A DNA stretch of 64,000 nucleotides, from the NCBI GenBank assembly GCA_958450325.1, contig OY288251.1, positions 17,110,976-17,174,975 of the forward strand. The letters run 5' to 3'. Each line of letters starts with the position of its first letter. Within the stretch, counting starts at the first letter, position 1. Source of the DNA: Agrostemma githago (lineage: Eukaryota > Streptophyta > Magnoliopsida > Caryophyllales > Caryophyllaceae). A program made the position numbers and the translations under genes. The notes beneath the pieces are model-generated. The model searched no databases. It was not told the origin of the DNA and saw only the letters and a program-made list of their open reading frames with translations. This document shows, one piece after another, positions 22,640 to 34,300 of this stretch.

Positions 22640-24830
22640 TTAGAGTCTAAACAACCACTACATTAATTGCAAAAAAATATTTTAGTATACCATAAAGAGC
22701 AACCCTAACAGCAAAAATGCAAAATCACTCCAGTTTTCACAACTCCAGAGTTCCTCCTAGTCTTACCTACAGTGACGTGTTCGTGCCAGATATCAATTTT
22801 AACCGGAAAATGAGGGAAAAGGATGTTTGTGAATAACTACAATAAAGACTCTGTTCTTTTAAGCTGAAAGTATTTTGTAAACTAAAATAAGCTGAATTCA
22901 GTGTGCTACTTGCAACTTGTATGATTGAAAGCCTTTTTGACTTGATAAAAGGAATTAGAGATTATAGTAACACCTACTACATTCTATCAATATTGTAATT
23001 TTTCACAATGTGTTTCTTTATGCAGGTATGAACTTTGCTTTGCTAGCGAGAAAGTAATGAAAAATTTATCTGTGTCACAGACACATGAATCGGAGATAGG
23101 AGTAATGATATTTGTATCCTATTAAAACTCAAAATTCAGGGAGCTGGTTTAGGTTATACGGAGTAGGAGTAGCCTCAATAGTCGTTGTTATTCAATTTCA
23201 CGGGATTCCTCACATATGGTGCTGGTGGTAAGGGATGGAGTACATATATGATACTCCTATATAGATACTACAAAAGCAAGCAAGTAAACATGATTCCTCC
23301 GCCTTTGGTTTACCCCAGCCCAATTCAACTAAATCTAAAGCCTAGCTACTACTAGTACTAGTAGTAGTACTACTTTGTATCGTGTTTCCATGGAAAACGT
23401 GTGAAAATCTTAAATCAAGTACTAGTACTCTACTACTCCTATAAGCCTATATATAACAAACAATTACACACAGAGACAGACAGACACTACATACATTTCC
23501 CAAAAAAAACAACATACATCCTCCTATCAGATCACTCCCTACTACTCTACAGCTGCACTAGTTTAGAATGAAGACATACCCAAGAGAAAGAGAATGAAGA
23601 AAAAAAGGAAACATACGAGGCCACGAGAAGATTGTGTGAATCCAATCTATCAACTCAGAACCACCTAGCTAGATTTTCTGAGATAATAATATTCACTACT
23701 CTTCAACTTTCTGCTCTTCTTACACCAATATAATACTTTCAGATCATAAACCATCTCTTTTTCTTTTCTTCTTTGACCCTCTCACTGGACCCATTATGAT
23801 TTATGACTTATGATTATCCCCTCTCAATTCCAAACAAACAAAAAAAACCAACTCAACTGCAAACCATTAGCAAATACAGTAGGAGGGAGTAGAGAAGATG
23901 TATGCAAAAACGAAAATAAGATGACAAGATAAAATAGAGATTGGGAAAATTTTTGGAACCAAAGCATGCACAAAGCTAAACTGTATGATGGGGTTGTAAC
24001 TTGTAACTTGCTGGTAAGATGTGTTTGTGTGTGTACTCACTCTATATTAACATCCCCACCTAAATTCTTTCTCCAACCAAAACAAATATACTTGTATCGA
24101 CTTCAACGTAACGTAGAAGGCACAAACTATAGAATAAGACGATCTTGTAGTAAAAGACGGTGTCTATCTATAACGAGCTGCTAAAATTGATTGTATTTGG
24201 ATTTGTTGAGATCTCATTCCCATCCATCCCAATCCCAATTGGCATCAAAAGCTACTCTAAAAAAGAGCACTCACAGTCACACACCCAGTCACTTAGGAGG
24301 ATAATCATCATCATTACTTATAATGCTTTGTGTCGATGTATGATCCCATCATTTCTTCTTTCACGGGGATTTGGGTAATCAATCCATCAATCCTCTTCTT
24401 CTTCTTCTCGTGTGAACATTATGCCCATTTTTCTTGCTACTATTTTTGATTTCTAGACTACACTCTAATCATTTTTATACAGTATATTATGCTCTAACAA
24501 CCATCATGGACCCTTTATCCATCAAAACTAAACTGTATGACCAAAGAGTTAATATGTATGCTTATAAAAAACAACTGAGTTTTCTTTACCAGATGAGATT
24601 ATATATCTGAATCAGAACTCAGAAGTGGGTTGGTTTTCTCTTCTTAACAAAATAATGTAGTAGCCAAACAACACGGAAATTAAACGCCACAGAGAATACG
24701 AAACTTACAACAATATTTCCCCATAATACTAAATCAATCGATTTCAACAGTAAAAAAACGATCAATCGTAGAACAAAAAAACGCAAACAAGCAGAAAAAC
24801 GAAAAATTAGGGTACCTCGTGTTTAGGGTC
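22640..24830. other. CACTA-1 interior without recognisable genes
   Basis: There is no open frame with recognisable content. It includes short simple motifs (CTACTAGTACTAGTAGTAGTA near 23347, AGACAGACAGACA near 23475). Some parts (23490-23960) look like plant 5' flanking DNA, but no gene can be named. Confidence 0.4.
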
Positions 24831-24839
24831 TCCTCAATT

Positions 24840-25250
24840 GGATTTGTGCGTCTGTCTTCGTCCCCTTTTTTCTTCTTCTTCTTCGCGTCTTCGTCTTCTG
24901 GGTTCTTCGTTTTCGATTAGGGTCGTTTTCGATTAGGGTTTTTGGTTTTCTGGGTTATTCTTCTTCGCGTCTTCGTTCCTCTCTGTATGTCTTCTTCTTC
25001 GCGTCTTCGTTCCTCTCTGTGTGTCTTCTTCTTCGCGTCTTCCCTCTCTGTGTGTCTTCTTCTTCGCGTCTTCGTTCAGGGTCTTCCTCAAACCATAATT
25101 TAGCTTACCATCTTATAGCTTATACGTCTTCTTCAATTAGGGTTATCAGGGTCTTCGTTTTTTTGTTTTCTGTGTGTCTTCGTTCCTAGCTTCTTCAATT
25201 AGGGATATCGTTTTTTTTGTTTATGTTTTCAATTAGCTTACTTCTTCAAT
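24840..25250 (+). repeat. CT-rich tandem repeat, leader-like
   Basis: Pyrimidine-rich units beginning TTCTTCTTCGCGTCTTCGTT repeat four times between about 24957 and 25085 with a period of roughly 36-39 bp, followed by ATTAGGGTTATCAGGGTCTT text. The composition is like a plant 5' untranslated leader, perhaps captured. It has no coding continuation. Confidence 0.6.
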
Positions 25251-25344
25251 TATGCTAGCTATCTTTTTTGTGTTTTCAATTTTGTATTTTCAGTTTTGTT
25301 CTATTTTTAAGAAGATTTTGGACCTGTTCTCCTGCACTTATATT

Positions 25345-25500
25345 CAGACAGTTTCAGTTCAGTTCAGTTTAGTTCAGTTCAGACAGTTTCAGTTCAGTTC
25401 AGTTTAGTTCAGTTCAGACAGTTTCAGTTCAGTTCAGTTCAGTTCAGACACGTTCAGTTCAGTTCAGACACATTCAGTTCAGTTCAGTTTAGTTCAGACT
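25345..25500. repeat. (TTCAG)n-rich array, left
   Basis: Runs of TTCAG broken by TTTAG and ACACA variants. A matching array in the same orientation is at 25883-25985. Confidence 0.85.
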
Positions 25501-25541
25501 TATTATTATTATTATTATTATTATTATTTTTAAAACCGGAC

Positions 25542-25634
<93 letters not shown>

Positions 25635-25665
25635 CGTCGTCGTCATCATTATATTCATTATAATA

Positions 25666-25718
<53 letters not shown>

Positions 25719-25725
25719 AGTGTAT
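25500..25725. repeat. (ATT)n microsatellite
   Basis: A long run of ATT units with a CCGGAC core near 25538 and a CGTCGTCGTCATCATT variant near 25635. Degenerate ATT/AAT text continues to about 25860. Confidence 0.9.
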
Positions 25726-26428
25726 GGTGAAAATAATAACGGTAAAAGAATGATATTATTATGATAATAACATTATTATTATAAATATTAATTATACTAA
25801 TAATAATAACATTATTATTATTATTATTAATATTATTATTATTAATATTAGAATTAATTATTTTTATTTTTATTTTTATTTTTCAGTTCAGTTCAGTTCA
25901 GACACATTCAGTTCAGTTCAGATACATTCAGTTCAGTTCAGACACATTCAGTTCCGTTCAGTTCAGTTCAGCTCAGTTCAGTCAGTTTAAGTCCAGGAGA
26001 ACAAGGCCCTTGTATCAAAATTTTGTAATGTTTGATCTTCAATTTTTGTGTTTTATTATTTGTAATTTAGAAGTCTTTGGAACCTTTGTTAGAAAAATAG
26101 GTTCCATTAATGGAGAAGTTTTTAATAAGATCCAAAATTTTTAACATGTACCTTTGGCACCTCTTTTTAGTTAACAACCGGTTTCATTGGTAAGGTCTTT
26201 GGAACCGGTTGAATCTACAAAAGGTGCCAAAGTATTTTGATATGGTCTAAAAATTTTAGACACTACCTTTGGCACCTCTTTTAGTGAAGAACCGGTTCCA
26301 TTGATAAGGTCTTTGGAACCGGTTCAACTTACAATAGGTGCCAATCATTTTTTTGGTCATCTAAGGAACCTCTTGTTCTTACAACCGGTTCCTTTTGATA
26401 GGTTCCAATGGCATTAATTCTACTAGTG

Positions 26429-27320
26429 ATTAGTGACAAATCCATTGTCCTCTTCATCAAGGCTTCATCTTATTTTATGCAATCTTCATCTTCTTTATTG
26501 TATTTTTCCTCCATTGTTGGTATATTTCTCTTCTTCTCCCTCATCTCTAGATTAGATTTAATATCGTTCTTTCGTTATTGCACCATTTTCATTGATTTTA
26601 CTTGCGTTGTTTTTAGATCGCCTTGTAGTTTCTTTTGTTGATCGCAATTTTCTTCATTGTCTTGTTGTTAGTTTCTCTAGTTTTAATCATTATGCATGTT
26701 TAGTTATTTTCTCCATTGTTAATGTTTTTGTAGTTTCCATCATGAGTTGTGAGTAGTTTTCTTGTTAGGGGTTAAGGGAGGAGTATCTTGGGTGATTTGA
26801 ATTGAGGAATTTTGGTTTGGTTGCCTGCTTGTTGGTTTATCTTGTTTGAGGTTGTTGTGTCATTGTTGACTTAGTCCAGCCAACTAGATTGACCTTGACT
26901 CATTTTTACCAATTTGGGGAAACTCGGGGTAGAAATTGTCTTGACTTGAGACTTACCCTTCTTCGCCACGAAAGCGGGATTTAGATGAGTTGGGTGAAGA
27001 AACCGAAAGGTGGCATTCTCCCTTTACCGACATTGTGACCGACCCATAATTCCGAGACTCTTAGACCCCCAATTTCTGAATCCCGACTTCCCCCTAACAT
27101 CTTTTCCCTATTTGATTATATTCTTGTTATTCTTTCCCCCTAACTCCCCATTAGACCCCTTACACATAGCTCCTACTCAATTACGCACCGCCTTCCCTGT
27201 GGACCGATCTCGACTTACCACGACTACATTTAATTGTTTTTGTGTTAATTACGAGTCTTATAAGTATTGTTTGATCCCCTATCCTTCGTTAAACGACCAA
27301 TCCGATTCGGGCATACATCA
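26429..27320 (+). mobile_element. Right half of Athila LTR copy C
   Basis: This is the continuation of the LTR after CACTA-1, starting with the ATT TSD copy. It aligns with the reverse complement of about 58661-59565, including the block near 27003-27110 and the terminal GCATACATCA. It is non-coding, and apparent reading frames here are accidental. Confidence 0.85.
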
Positions 27321-28092
27321 CAAGGTCAAGGTTAATACAAGGGAAAAGGGTAAAAATGGTAAGAAGTCCGGTCCTAAGAAAGGTGCTAAACCAATTCCAA
27401 AGATCCAAAAACCAAATCTGGTATGCTATGTGTGTGGACAGCCTGGTCACAAAGCATATCATTATTCCCAAAAGAAAGTTGGTCAAGCCTCCCAAGCAAA
27501 TCTTGCCGAGTCTGATGACATTATTGCTGCTGTGGTAGTAGAGGCTAATCTGGTAGCCAATGCTAGTGACCGGGTATTGCATACAAGAGCTTCAAAACAT
27601 CTCTGTGGTAATAAGGAACTGTTTGCTAAGTCTGAAGATGTAGCTGATGGTGTATGTGTCTACATGGGTAACTCCTCTTATGTTGTGATCACAGACAAAG
27701 GCAAGGTCTTTCTTAGCTTACCTCAGGGAAAACTCTTGCTCTTAATAATGTTTTGTATGTACCCACATTGCGCAGAAAGCTAGTGTCTGGTGCCTTACTA
27801 AACAAAGTTGGTGTGAAGCTTGTTTTTGAGGCTGACAATGTTGTAATGTCTCACAATGGGGATTTTGTGGGCAAGGGTTATCTTAGTGGGGTCTTTTTAT
27901 TTTGAATGATGATTTACCTTCCATCGTTACTAATATTTCTGATTCTGCTTATATCACTGAGTCCATTGATGTTTGGCATGGTAGACTAGGTCGTGTGAAT
28001 GTTGAATCGGTTAAAAAGCTAAGATCAATGTCGCTTATTCCATCCTCAACCTCGGAAGTATTTCCAAAATGTCCAAGTCGCTTACCTGTCTA
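27321..28092 (+). pseudogene. Ty1-copia gag 3' half, protease and pre-integrase
   Basis: The piece starts directly after the Athila LTR end. It holds a lysine-rich gag tail, a CCHC-type zinc knuckle CYVCGQPGHKAYHY (last Cys replaced, about 27424-27468), a protease remnant where the catalytic DTGAS is TRASK-like (about 27583-27600), and the gag-pre-integrase motif VWHGRLGRVNVESV (about 27970-28010). It stops at 28092 against Athila LTR sequence. Its missing upstream half matches the minus-strand gag at 60522-60920. It is of the Tork type, like 16141-18504, and may be the missing front half of that element. Confidence 0.8.
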
Positions 28093-28644
28093 GTTGGCCG
28101 GACTAAGTCCACAATGACACAACAACCTCAACCAAGATAAACCAACAAGCAAGCAACCAAACCAAAATTCCTCAATTCAAATCACCCAAGATCTTCCTCC
28201 CTTAACCCCCTAACAAGAAAACTACTCACAACTCATGATGGAAACTACAAAAACATTAACAATGGAGAAAATAACTAAAGCATGCATAATGATTAAAACT
28301 AGAGAAAATAACAACAAGACAATAAAGAAAACTGCGATCAACAAAAGAAACTACAAGGCGATCTAAAAACAACGCAAGTAAAATCAATGAAAACGGTACA
28401 ATAACGAAAGAACGATATTAAATCTAATCTAGAGATGAGGGAGAAGAAGAGAAATATACCAACAATGGAGGAAAAATACAATAAAGAAGATGAAGATTGC
28501 ATAAAATAAGATGAAGCCTTGATGAAGAGGACAATGGATTTGTCACTAATCCCTTGATAATCTTCAAAGAACTTCAACAAAAATACTAGAATTCCTTACA
28601 AAGCTTTAATATAAATCTAAGAAGATGAAGATTGATAAAAACTA

Positions 28645-28902
28645 CTCCCTCCGTTCAAGTCCAAGCTTCCCTTTTCTCTTTTCGACACTATTCACAATCA
28701 AGGACACCTTTCGATATTCACGACAATCTATTAGAGAAAATATATTCGTGTAAGATCTTGTTTGATTCGTCTTTAAAATTACCTTATTAATATCCAATTT
28801 CCATAATTTTTACTAATATGTTACGAAAGATATTAACGATGCAAAATGCGCGTTGGCAAACGTGAAAAAGCAAAAAGGAAGCTTGGACTTGAACGGAGGG
28901 AG
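28645..28902. mobile_element. Stowaway MITE in Athila LTR copy A
   Basis: A 258-bp element with ends CTCCCTCCGTTCAAGTCCAA / its complement and TA duplications at 28643-28644 and 28903-28904. LTR copy C shows the empty site with a single TA (near 19042-19046). The 5' LTR has the same insertion with a large internal deletion (about 59667-59735). Confidence 0.9.
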
Positions 28903-29220
28903 TATGAAGAACTACTAGCTTTCTATCTAAGCTAATGGATGATGAGGAAAATGATCTAATTCTAATGGTGTGTTATTGTAGTCTAATGTAGTGATAATAG
29001 AATGGTAATGTGCATCTAACTAGGTTATCTATATATATATATATAGTAATAGCTTAATGGATCCTCAAAATAAAGTCCAAATCCAACTTTTGCTCCATTA
29101 GTCAGACTTTTGTCCAATGAGTCTTCATATGGTGAAACTTCGCCCTGCAAAATTAGTCATTCACGAACCAATACCACCGGGTGAAACTTCACCCGGAGGT
29201 TTCACCCCACTACAAGAGAT

Positions 29221-31300
29221 TAATTATTACTCATCATTTATCTAATAGGATATATTGAAATGCCACCTTAACTCATCTTAATTGACAAATAAACTTGCAA
29301 ATAAATTAAATGCTGGCTAAACTAAATTAAAATATTGCGCTCACCTTTTCAATACTAATCATCACCGCTAAACTAAATTAGCATACGCGCTCACCTTTCT
29401 CAATCCTTAACTATCACCCGTGTTATATTTCCTGTATAACCCAGAGGAAACCTAATTCAAGAAAACCAAAAACCTAATTCAAGAAAATCGTGCAATCCCT
29501 TCCGCTCATTGTCAATCCAAGAGAAATCCGATCAATCCTGCTACTGTTAAATAGCGTTTTTCCTCTCGCAGGTGTGGGTTTCCTCTTCTTATTGACTTTT
29601 CGTCAATCCACAGAAATCTTATTCGATTTTCGTCAATCTGTTTGTTTATTAGTTTATGTTTATGTTCTTCGTCAATTAGTTCCTTTTTTCGTCAATTAGT
29701 TTATGTTTAAGTTGAATTAGTATGTTTTTCGTCAATTTTTAATGTGACTAATGAATGACTGATGCTTTGAATTTACATCTAAACTAGAAAATTAAGATTG
29801 ATTTGCATATTGGAATGATACCTGAAGGTGTCCGGGATGATGAATTTAGTTGAAAACCCAGATGAATTTCCCTATTCAACGGATAGGAAAATTTTCCCCT
29901 GAAATCCGTGATGATGAATAGATTAATGTATTTTCCCCTAAATTTTCGTATGTATGTCCGTGATGATGAATATAACGATTAATGTATGTCCGTGATGATG
30001 AATTTTCCCTTGAAATCCGAAATTCAAAGGATAGGAAAATAGATTAAAGTACGTAAGATTATTGATGGCATCTATTCTTATTCGGGGTGCATATGCGGGG
30101 TGAACCGATTTTTACCTGATGGCATCTACTCTTATTCGGTGAATTTAATACTCTTATTTGGTGCATATGCGAGGTGAACTGATTGATTACTAATACTCTT
30201 ATTCGATGCTCATTATCAGAACTAAATTACGAATAATCACTAAATAATCAACTGATATCATGGCAACGTACGGTTATGAAAATAGACAAGGGATTATTTA
30301 GGGACCCTCACAATAGTTCCAATTTAGTTTTGAATTGTTTATGCGATTTTGTTGTATTATATTATGACGGTTTATTGTCGTGTTTGTAGCTTAGTTTTTG
30401 TGTACTAGATAATACCATCTCGTAAGTTATGAAAATATTAGCATAAAAATTTTGATCACTCATTCATTGGGCCTGTAATTACTTAGAAACTAATCAAAAC
30501 AATTGAAAAATTGTTTCCCCATCAGCCACAATATCATCTAGTTTGATTAGCTCATTCATTAGCAGCTCAATTACACTCACAACTTGGGTTTCTGCCACTC
30601 TCCCCCGTTTCAATATCACTGATTCAAGATCAATTTAATATTTCATTTCACGTAAGTACTGTATGTATGGTCCAAGTATATTAGTACTGTATGTACTTTT
30701 CCATATAAGTTGCTATGATAAATGAAACATAAGGTTTTATCCGTAGGGTAGTCAAAATAAATTGAAATATTTATCAAACAATTAAACTAAATTTTGTGGT
30801 GTTTAATTTTTGTGATGTCAAAGTCTCATGTTTTCAAACTATTCACGACCTATAAATGATACGAAGTATAATTAATTAATAACGGATTAATATTGTTTTC
30901 TAAAGTTGAAAATATAGTAGCTACCAAGATTGTCGATTAGCGAGTTCAAAAGCTTCTCATATAAAAGTCACGAGAACAATAATTTGTTCATATACTACTG
31001 GGATTCAAATTAATGATGTATATTAGACTGTTTCTTAAATTCATTTGATGACTCTATCGACTCAATCCTCGAATAGTTTCACCTAGACTTAGACAAATTG
31101 CCTAACCTAAATATTTAGTTTGACTGTATACTTACGAGAAGCTTACTAGTGTAAACAATTTCATCTATATGTACGATACACAACATTACCAAAAATAAAC
31201 AATTTCTTTCAGCTGATTTGCTTGTGGTAATGCTCATATAGTTAATTATATCTTTTTTTAAACTATGCTCATTGATTTTTTGTTCAAACAAGTTTATGTG
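29221..31300. other. CACTA-2 5' subterminal and leader region
   Basis: Non-coding and AT-rich. Short dispersed repeats are visible: GTCCGTGATGATGAAT-type units at 29830-30003, and a duplicated GATGGCATCTA plus GGTGCATATGCG block at 30065-30175. It probably holds subterminal binding sites and the 5' UTR and first intron of the transposase gene, since an acceptor-like TTGTCAG is at 31306-31312. Confidence 0.5.
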
Positions 31301-31316
31301 TTATCTTGTCAGGATC

Positions 31317-34300
31317 ATGAACAATAGAAATCGCAAATGGATTGCTAGTGATAATCGGTATGAGTATTTAAGTGTGGTAATGGATTTTTTGAATTTCGCC
31401 TTTAGAGATAAGGACGAGAAGGTCCCTTGTCCTTGTACCAAATGTTTGAATCATTTTACTCTAGATAAAGTGCATATGTATGACCACCTTGTCATAAATA
31501 AAATGATGGTAGATTATGACGTTTGGTATTGTCATGGTGAATCATTATCCTCTAAAGTTTTAGAAATGAGCACACATACTAATGATGAACCTGACAATAA
31601 TAATATGAATGTCGATGGTGGAGGTAACGAGGATACCTTGAGATTATTATCTGACATTAGAAAAGCTTCTAACTTGACCCGAAATATCATTGAAGAAAGT
31701 GACGGTGTTCAAGAAAGTATAAACACAATCAATGATAATCATGATGGGTTAGATAAACCTAATATTGTTGCTGCTGAGGCTGAAATAGAAAAATACCATA
31801 TGTTTGTCAAAGCTGTTGACATGGACCTTTATCCCGGGTGTAAGAACTTTAATCTATTATCTTTTTTGCTACAATTATACAATAGTAAGTGTTGATCTGG
31901 TTGGTCGAATGCTTCTTTCGATTTCATTATTAAGCTACTTAAAGAAGCTTTTCCCGAGGGAGAAAATTTACATGATTCTTTCCATGGATGTAAAAAGATT
32001 GTCGATGGATTAGGTTTATCGTATGTAAATATTGATGCATGTCCAAATGATTGTATGTTATTTTGGAAAGAGCATTCAGAATCACAAGAGTGTGAAAAAT
32101 GTCACGCTTCTAGATGGAAGGTGGATCCGAATAAAAATGATGATTCTATAATAGTTCAAAAAAATCCATCAAAAGTATTACGATACTTTCCCTTAGGACC
32201 AAGACTTCAAAGGCTTTATATGTCATCGGAATTAGCAAATGAAATGAAATGGCATGTCATGGAACGTACAAAGGATGGCATCCTAAGACATCCTGCTGAT
32301 GCGGAGGCTTGGAGTAGTTTTCACAATAGATACCCACAATTTGCCCTTGAGCCTCGTAATGTCAGGTTGGGGCTAGCAAGTGACGGTTTTAATTCGTTTG
32401 GTAGAATGGATAGTACTCATAGCAGTTGGCCAGTAATTTTAATACCTTACAATTTACCTCCATGGTTATGCATGAAGAAGGAGAACTTAATTTTGTCATC
32501 AATCATTCCTGGTCCAAAATCACCTGGAAATAATATTGATGTCTACTTGCAACCTCTTGTAGTAGAATTGAGTGACTTGTGAGATAATGGAATACCTACA
32601 TTTGATTCCTCAGCTCAAGAGGTTTTTCAAATGCGTGCATCATTGTGTTGGACAATTAATGATTATCCTGCTTTAGGAAACTTGTCTGGTTGGAACATAC
32701 ATGATAAGTTTGGGTGTGTTTCATGCAATACGAGTTATTGCGCAAAGAGGTTGAAGTATGGTCAGAAATTTTCTTACATGGATCACCAACGATTTCTTGC
32801 TGCTCTTACAAAACTCAAGCCACCCTCAGGATCTAAATTGTTAGAGCAACTTAGAGATATTAATTTTTCTTTAGGGAAACTTAGTGATCCACCTACGGGG
32901 GTGGTTGATGGTACATGGAAAAAGAAGAGTATATTTTTCAAACTTCCTTATTGGGAGTTTAATTTAGTGCGACATAATCTTGATGTCATGCATATCGAAA
33001 AAAATGTATGTGACAACATCATAAACACACTCTTGAATGTTCACAACAAATAAAAAGACAATTTGAAAGCTAGAAAGGACCTTAAAGTTCTTGGAATTAG
33101 GAAGAAATTATGGCCACAATCGCGAGGGAGGAGAACATTCATGCCACCAGCTCCTTATTGCTTGGCTAAAGAGGGTAAGAAGAGATTTTTAAAGGTTTTG
33201 CAAAAAGTGAAATTTCTGGATGGGTATGCTTCTAACATATCTCGATGCATCCATAAGAATAACACTTTGTGTGGACTCAAAAGTCATGATTGCCATGTCC
33301 TTATGCAATGTCTTCTCCCGGTTTCTCAGAGAGGAAATCTAGATGACAAAGTTACATCTACTTTAAGTGAACTATGCACCATATTTAGAGTCCTTTGTGG
33401 AAGAACACTTCACATCCATGAGCTTGATCTACTTGAAGGAAAGGTTGCTAAAATCCTTTGTTCTTTGGAGAAAATATTTTTGTCTTCATTTTTCTTGGTT
33501 AGCGTTCACCTAGTTGTTCACCTAATTCATGAAGCTAGAGTAAGCGGGCCCTAGTGCACTACCGTTGGATGTATCCGATAGAGAGGTAATTTTTTTTGTT
33601 TTTTATTTTCATTTTAACCAAATGAGGATTTTTTGTCATATTATTTTAGGCACTTAAAAACCTTGAAGTCTTATGTTCGAAATCAGGCGCGACCAGAAGG
33701 TTCTATTGCAAAGGCTTACCTTGCTGATTAGTGTCTCACCTTTTGTTCAAGATATCTGAAAGGAGTATAGTCAAGAAGTTGTCCACGTAACACTGCTGAT
33801 AACATGGTAGATAACACCGATGAAGAGGAGTCGTGTTTGTTTCCTTCTGAAGGGAGACCATATGGAAGTGTACTTGGATTTAGAATGGAAGACATAATGT
33901 GGAAGCAAGCACATCTTATGTATTGTTCAATTACGATGATACAAACCTTAGCTCTTTAAAGAAGTAAGCAAATCTACTTTTCTAAGAAAATTTTCTTAAA
34001 CCATGATTATCGGTGATATGATTTATATGAACTATATTTTTCACATGTTAGGGATCATATGGCCCACATTATTAGAACGAATCGTCGAAGGCGACCAACA
34101 CAACGTGAGAAAGAGAAGCTTCATAGTGAAGGCTTTAGTGATTGGCTGAGGAATTATGTATGAAACGTAAACCAAATATTAATTTTAACATATATCTAAC
34201 CTTATTAATCAGATAACTTAACGTGTTACGTTTGTTTGGTAGGTTAACGATACTGACAGTGGGGCAGATCTTCGACTTACTAGTCACATTAAGACACTTG

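Larger units (their letters stand above)
25314..26015. mobile_element. Possible small TIR element filled with TTCAG and ATT repeats
   Basis: The left edge GACCTGTTCTCCTGCACTTA (about 25321) and the right edge TAAGTCCAGGAGAACAAGG (about 25988-26006) form an imperfect terminal inverted repeat of about 20 bp. Everything between is simple repeats. It could be a MITE nested in CACTA-1. No clear TSD is seen, so the type is not assigned. Confidence 0.45.
19135..26428. mobile_element. CACTA-1: 7.3-kb CACTA transposon carrying a Ulp1-like gene
   Basis: The ends are CACTAGTAGAAAATT (19135) and AATTCTACTAGTG (to 26428). The 3-bp TSD is ATT, at 19132-19134 and 26429-26431. Two paralogous LTRs (about 28529-28561 and about 59560-59592) show the uninterrupted site, which proves the boundaries. 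Both ends carry subterminal repeats built on GGAACCGGTTCC. The interior has no TNP2-like transposase that I can see, so it is probably non-autonomous. It carries a degraded Ulp1-like protease gene (20043-21452), microsatellites and a CT-rich leader-like region. Confidence 0.95.
18505..27320 (+). mobile_element. Athila LTR copy C (5'-truncated), split by CACTA-1
   Basis: Without CACTA-1 (19135-26428) this is about 1.5 kb of the same LTR as 58661-60516, but in plus orientation and lacking about the first 250 bp in sense. The left edge abuts copia RT at 18504/18505. The right edge ends ACATCA at 27320, which mirrors the LTR start TGATGT. It is followed by CAAGG (27321-27325), identical in sense to the target bases beside the Athila 5' LTR at 60517-60521. 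It contains the palindrome array (18556-18812) but lacks the Stowaway MITE found in the other two LTRs. Confidence 0.85.

Noticed and set aside
26408..26641. Conserved hydrophobic 77-80 codon protein (also in 28338-28580 and 59359-59601)
   Set aside because: It recurs only because the Athila LTR recurs. It spans different reading contexts, overlaps the CACTA insertion site and has no protein-like features.
27010..27320. N-terminal coding extension of the copia gag frame
   Set aside because: This stretch is Athila LTR sequence with homologous non-coding copies at 58661-59000. The frame runs into the real gag only by chance.
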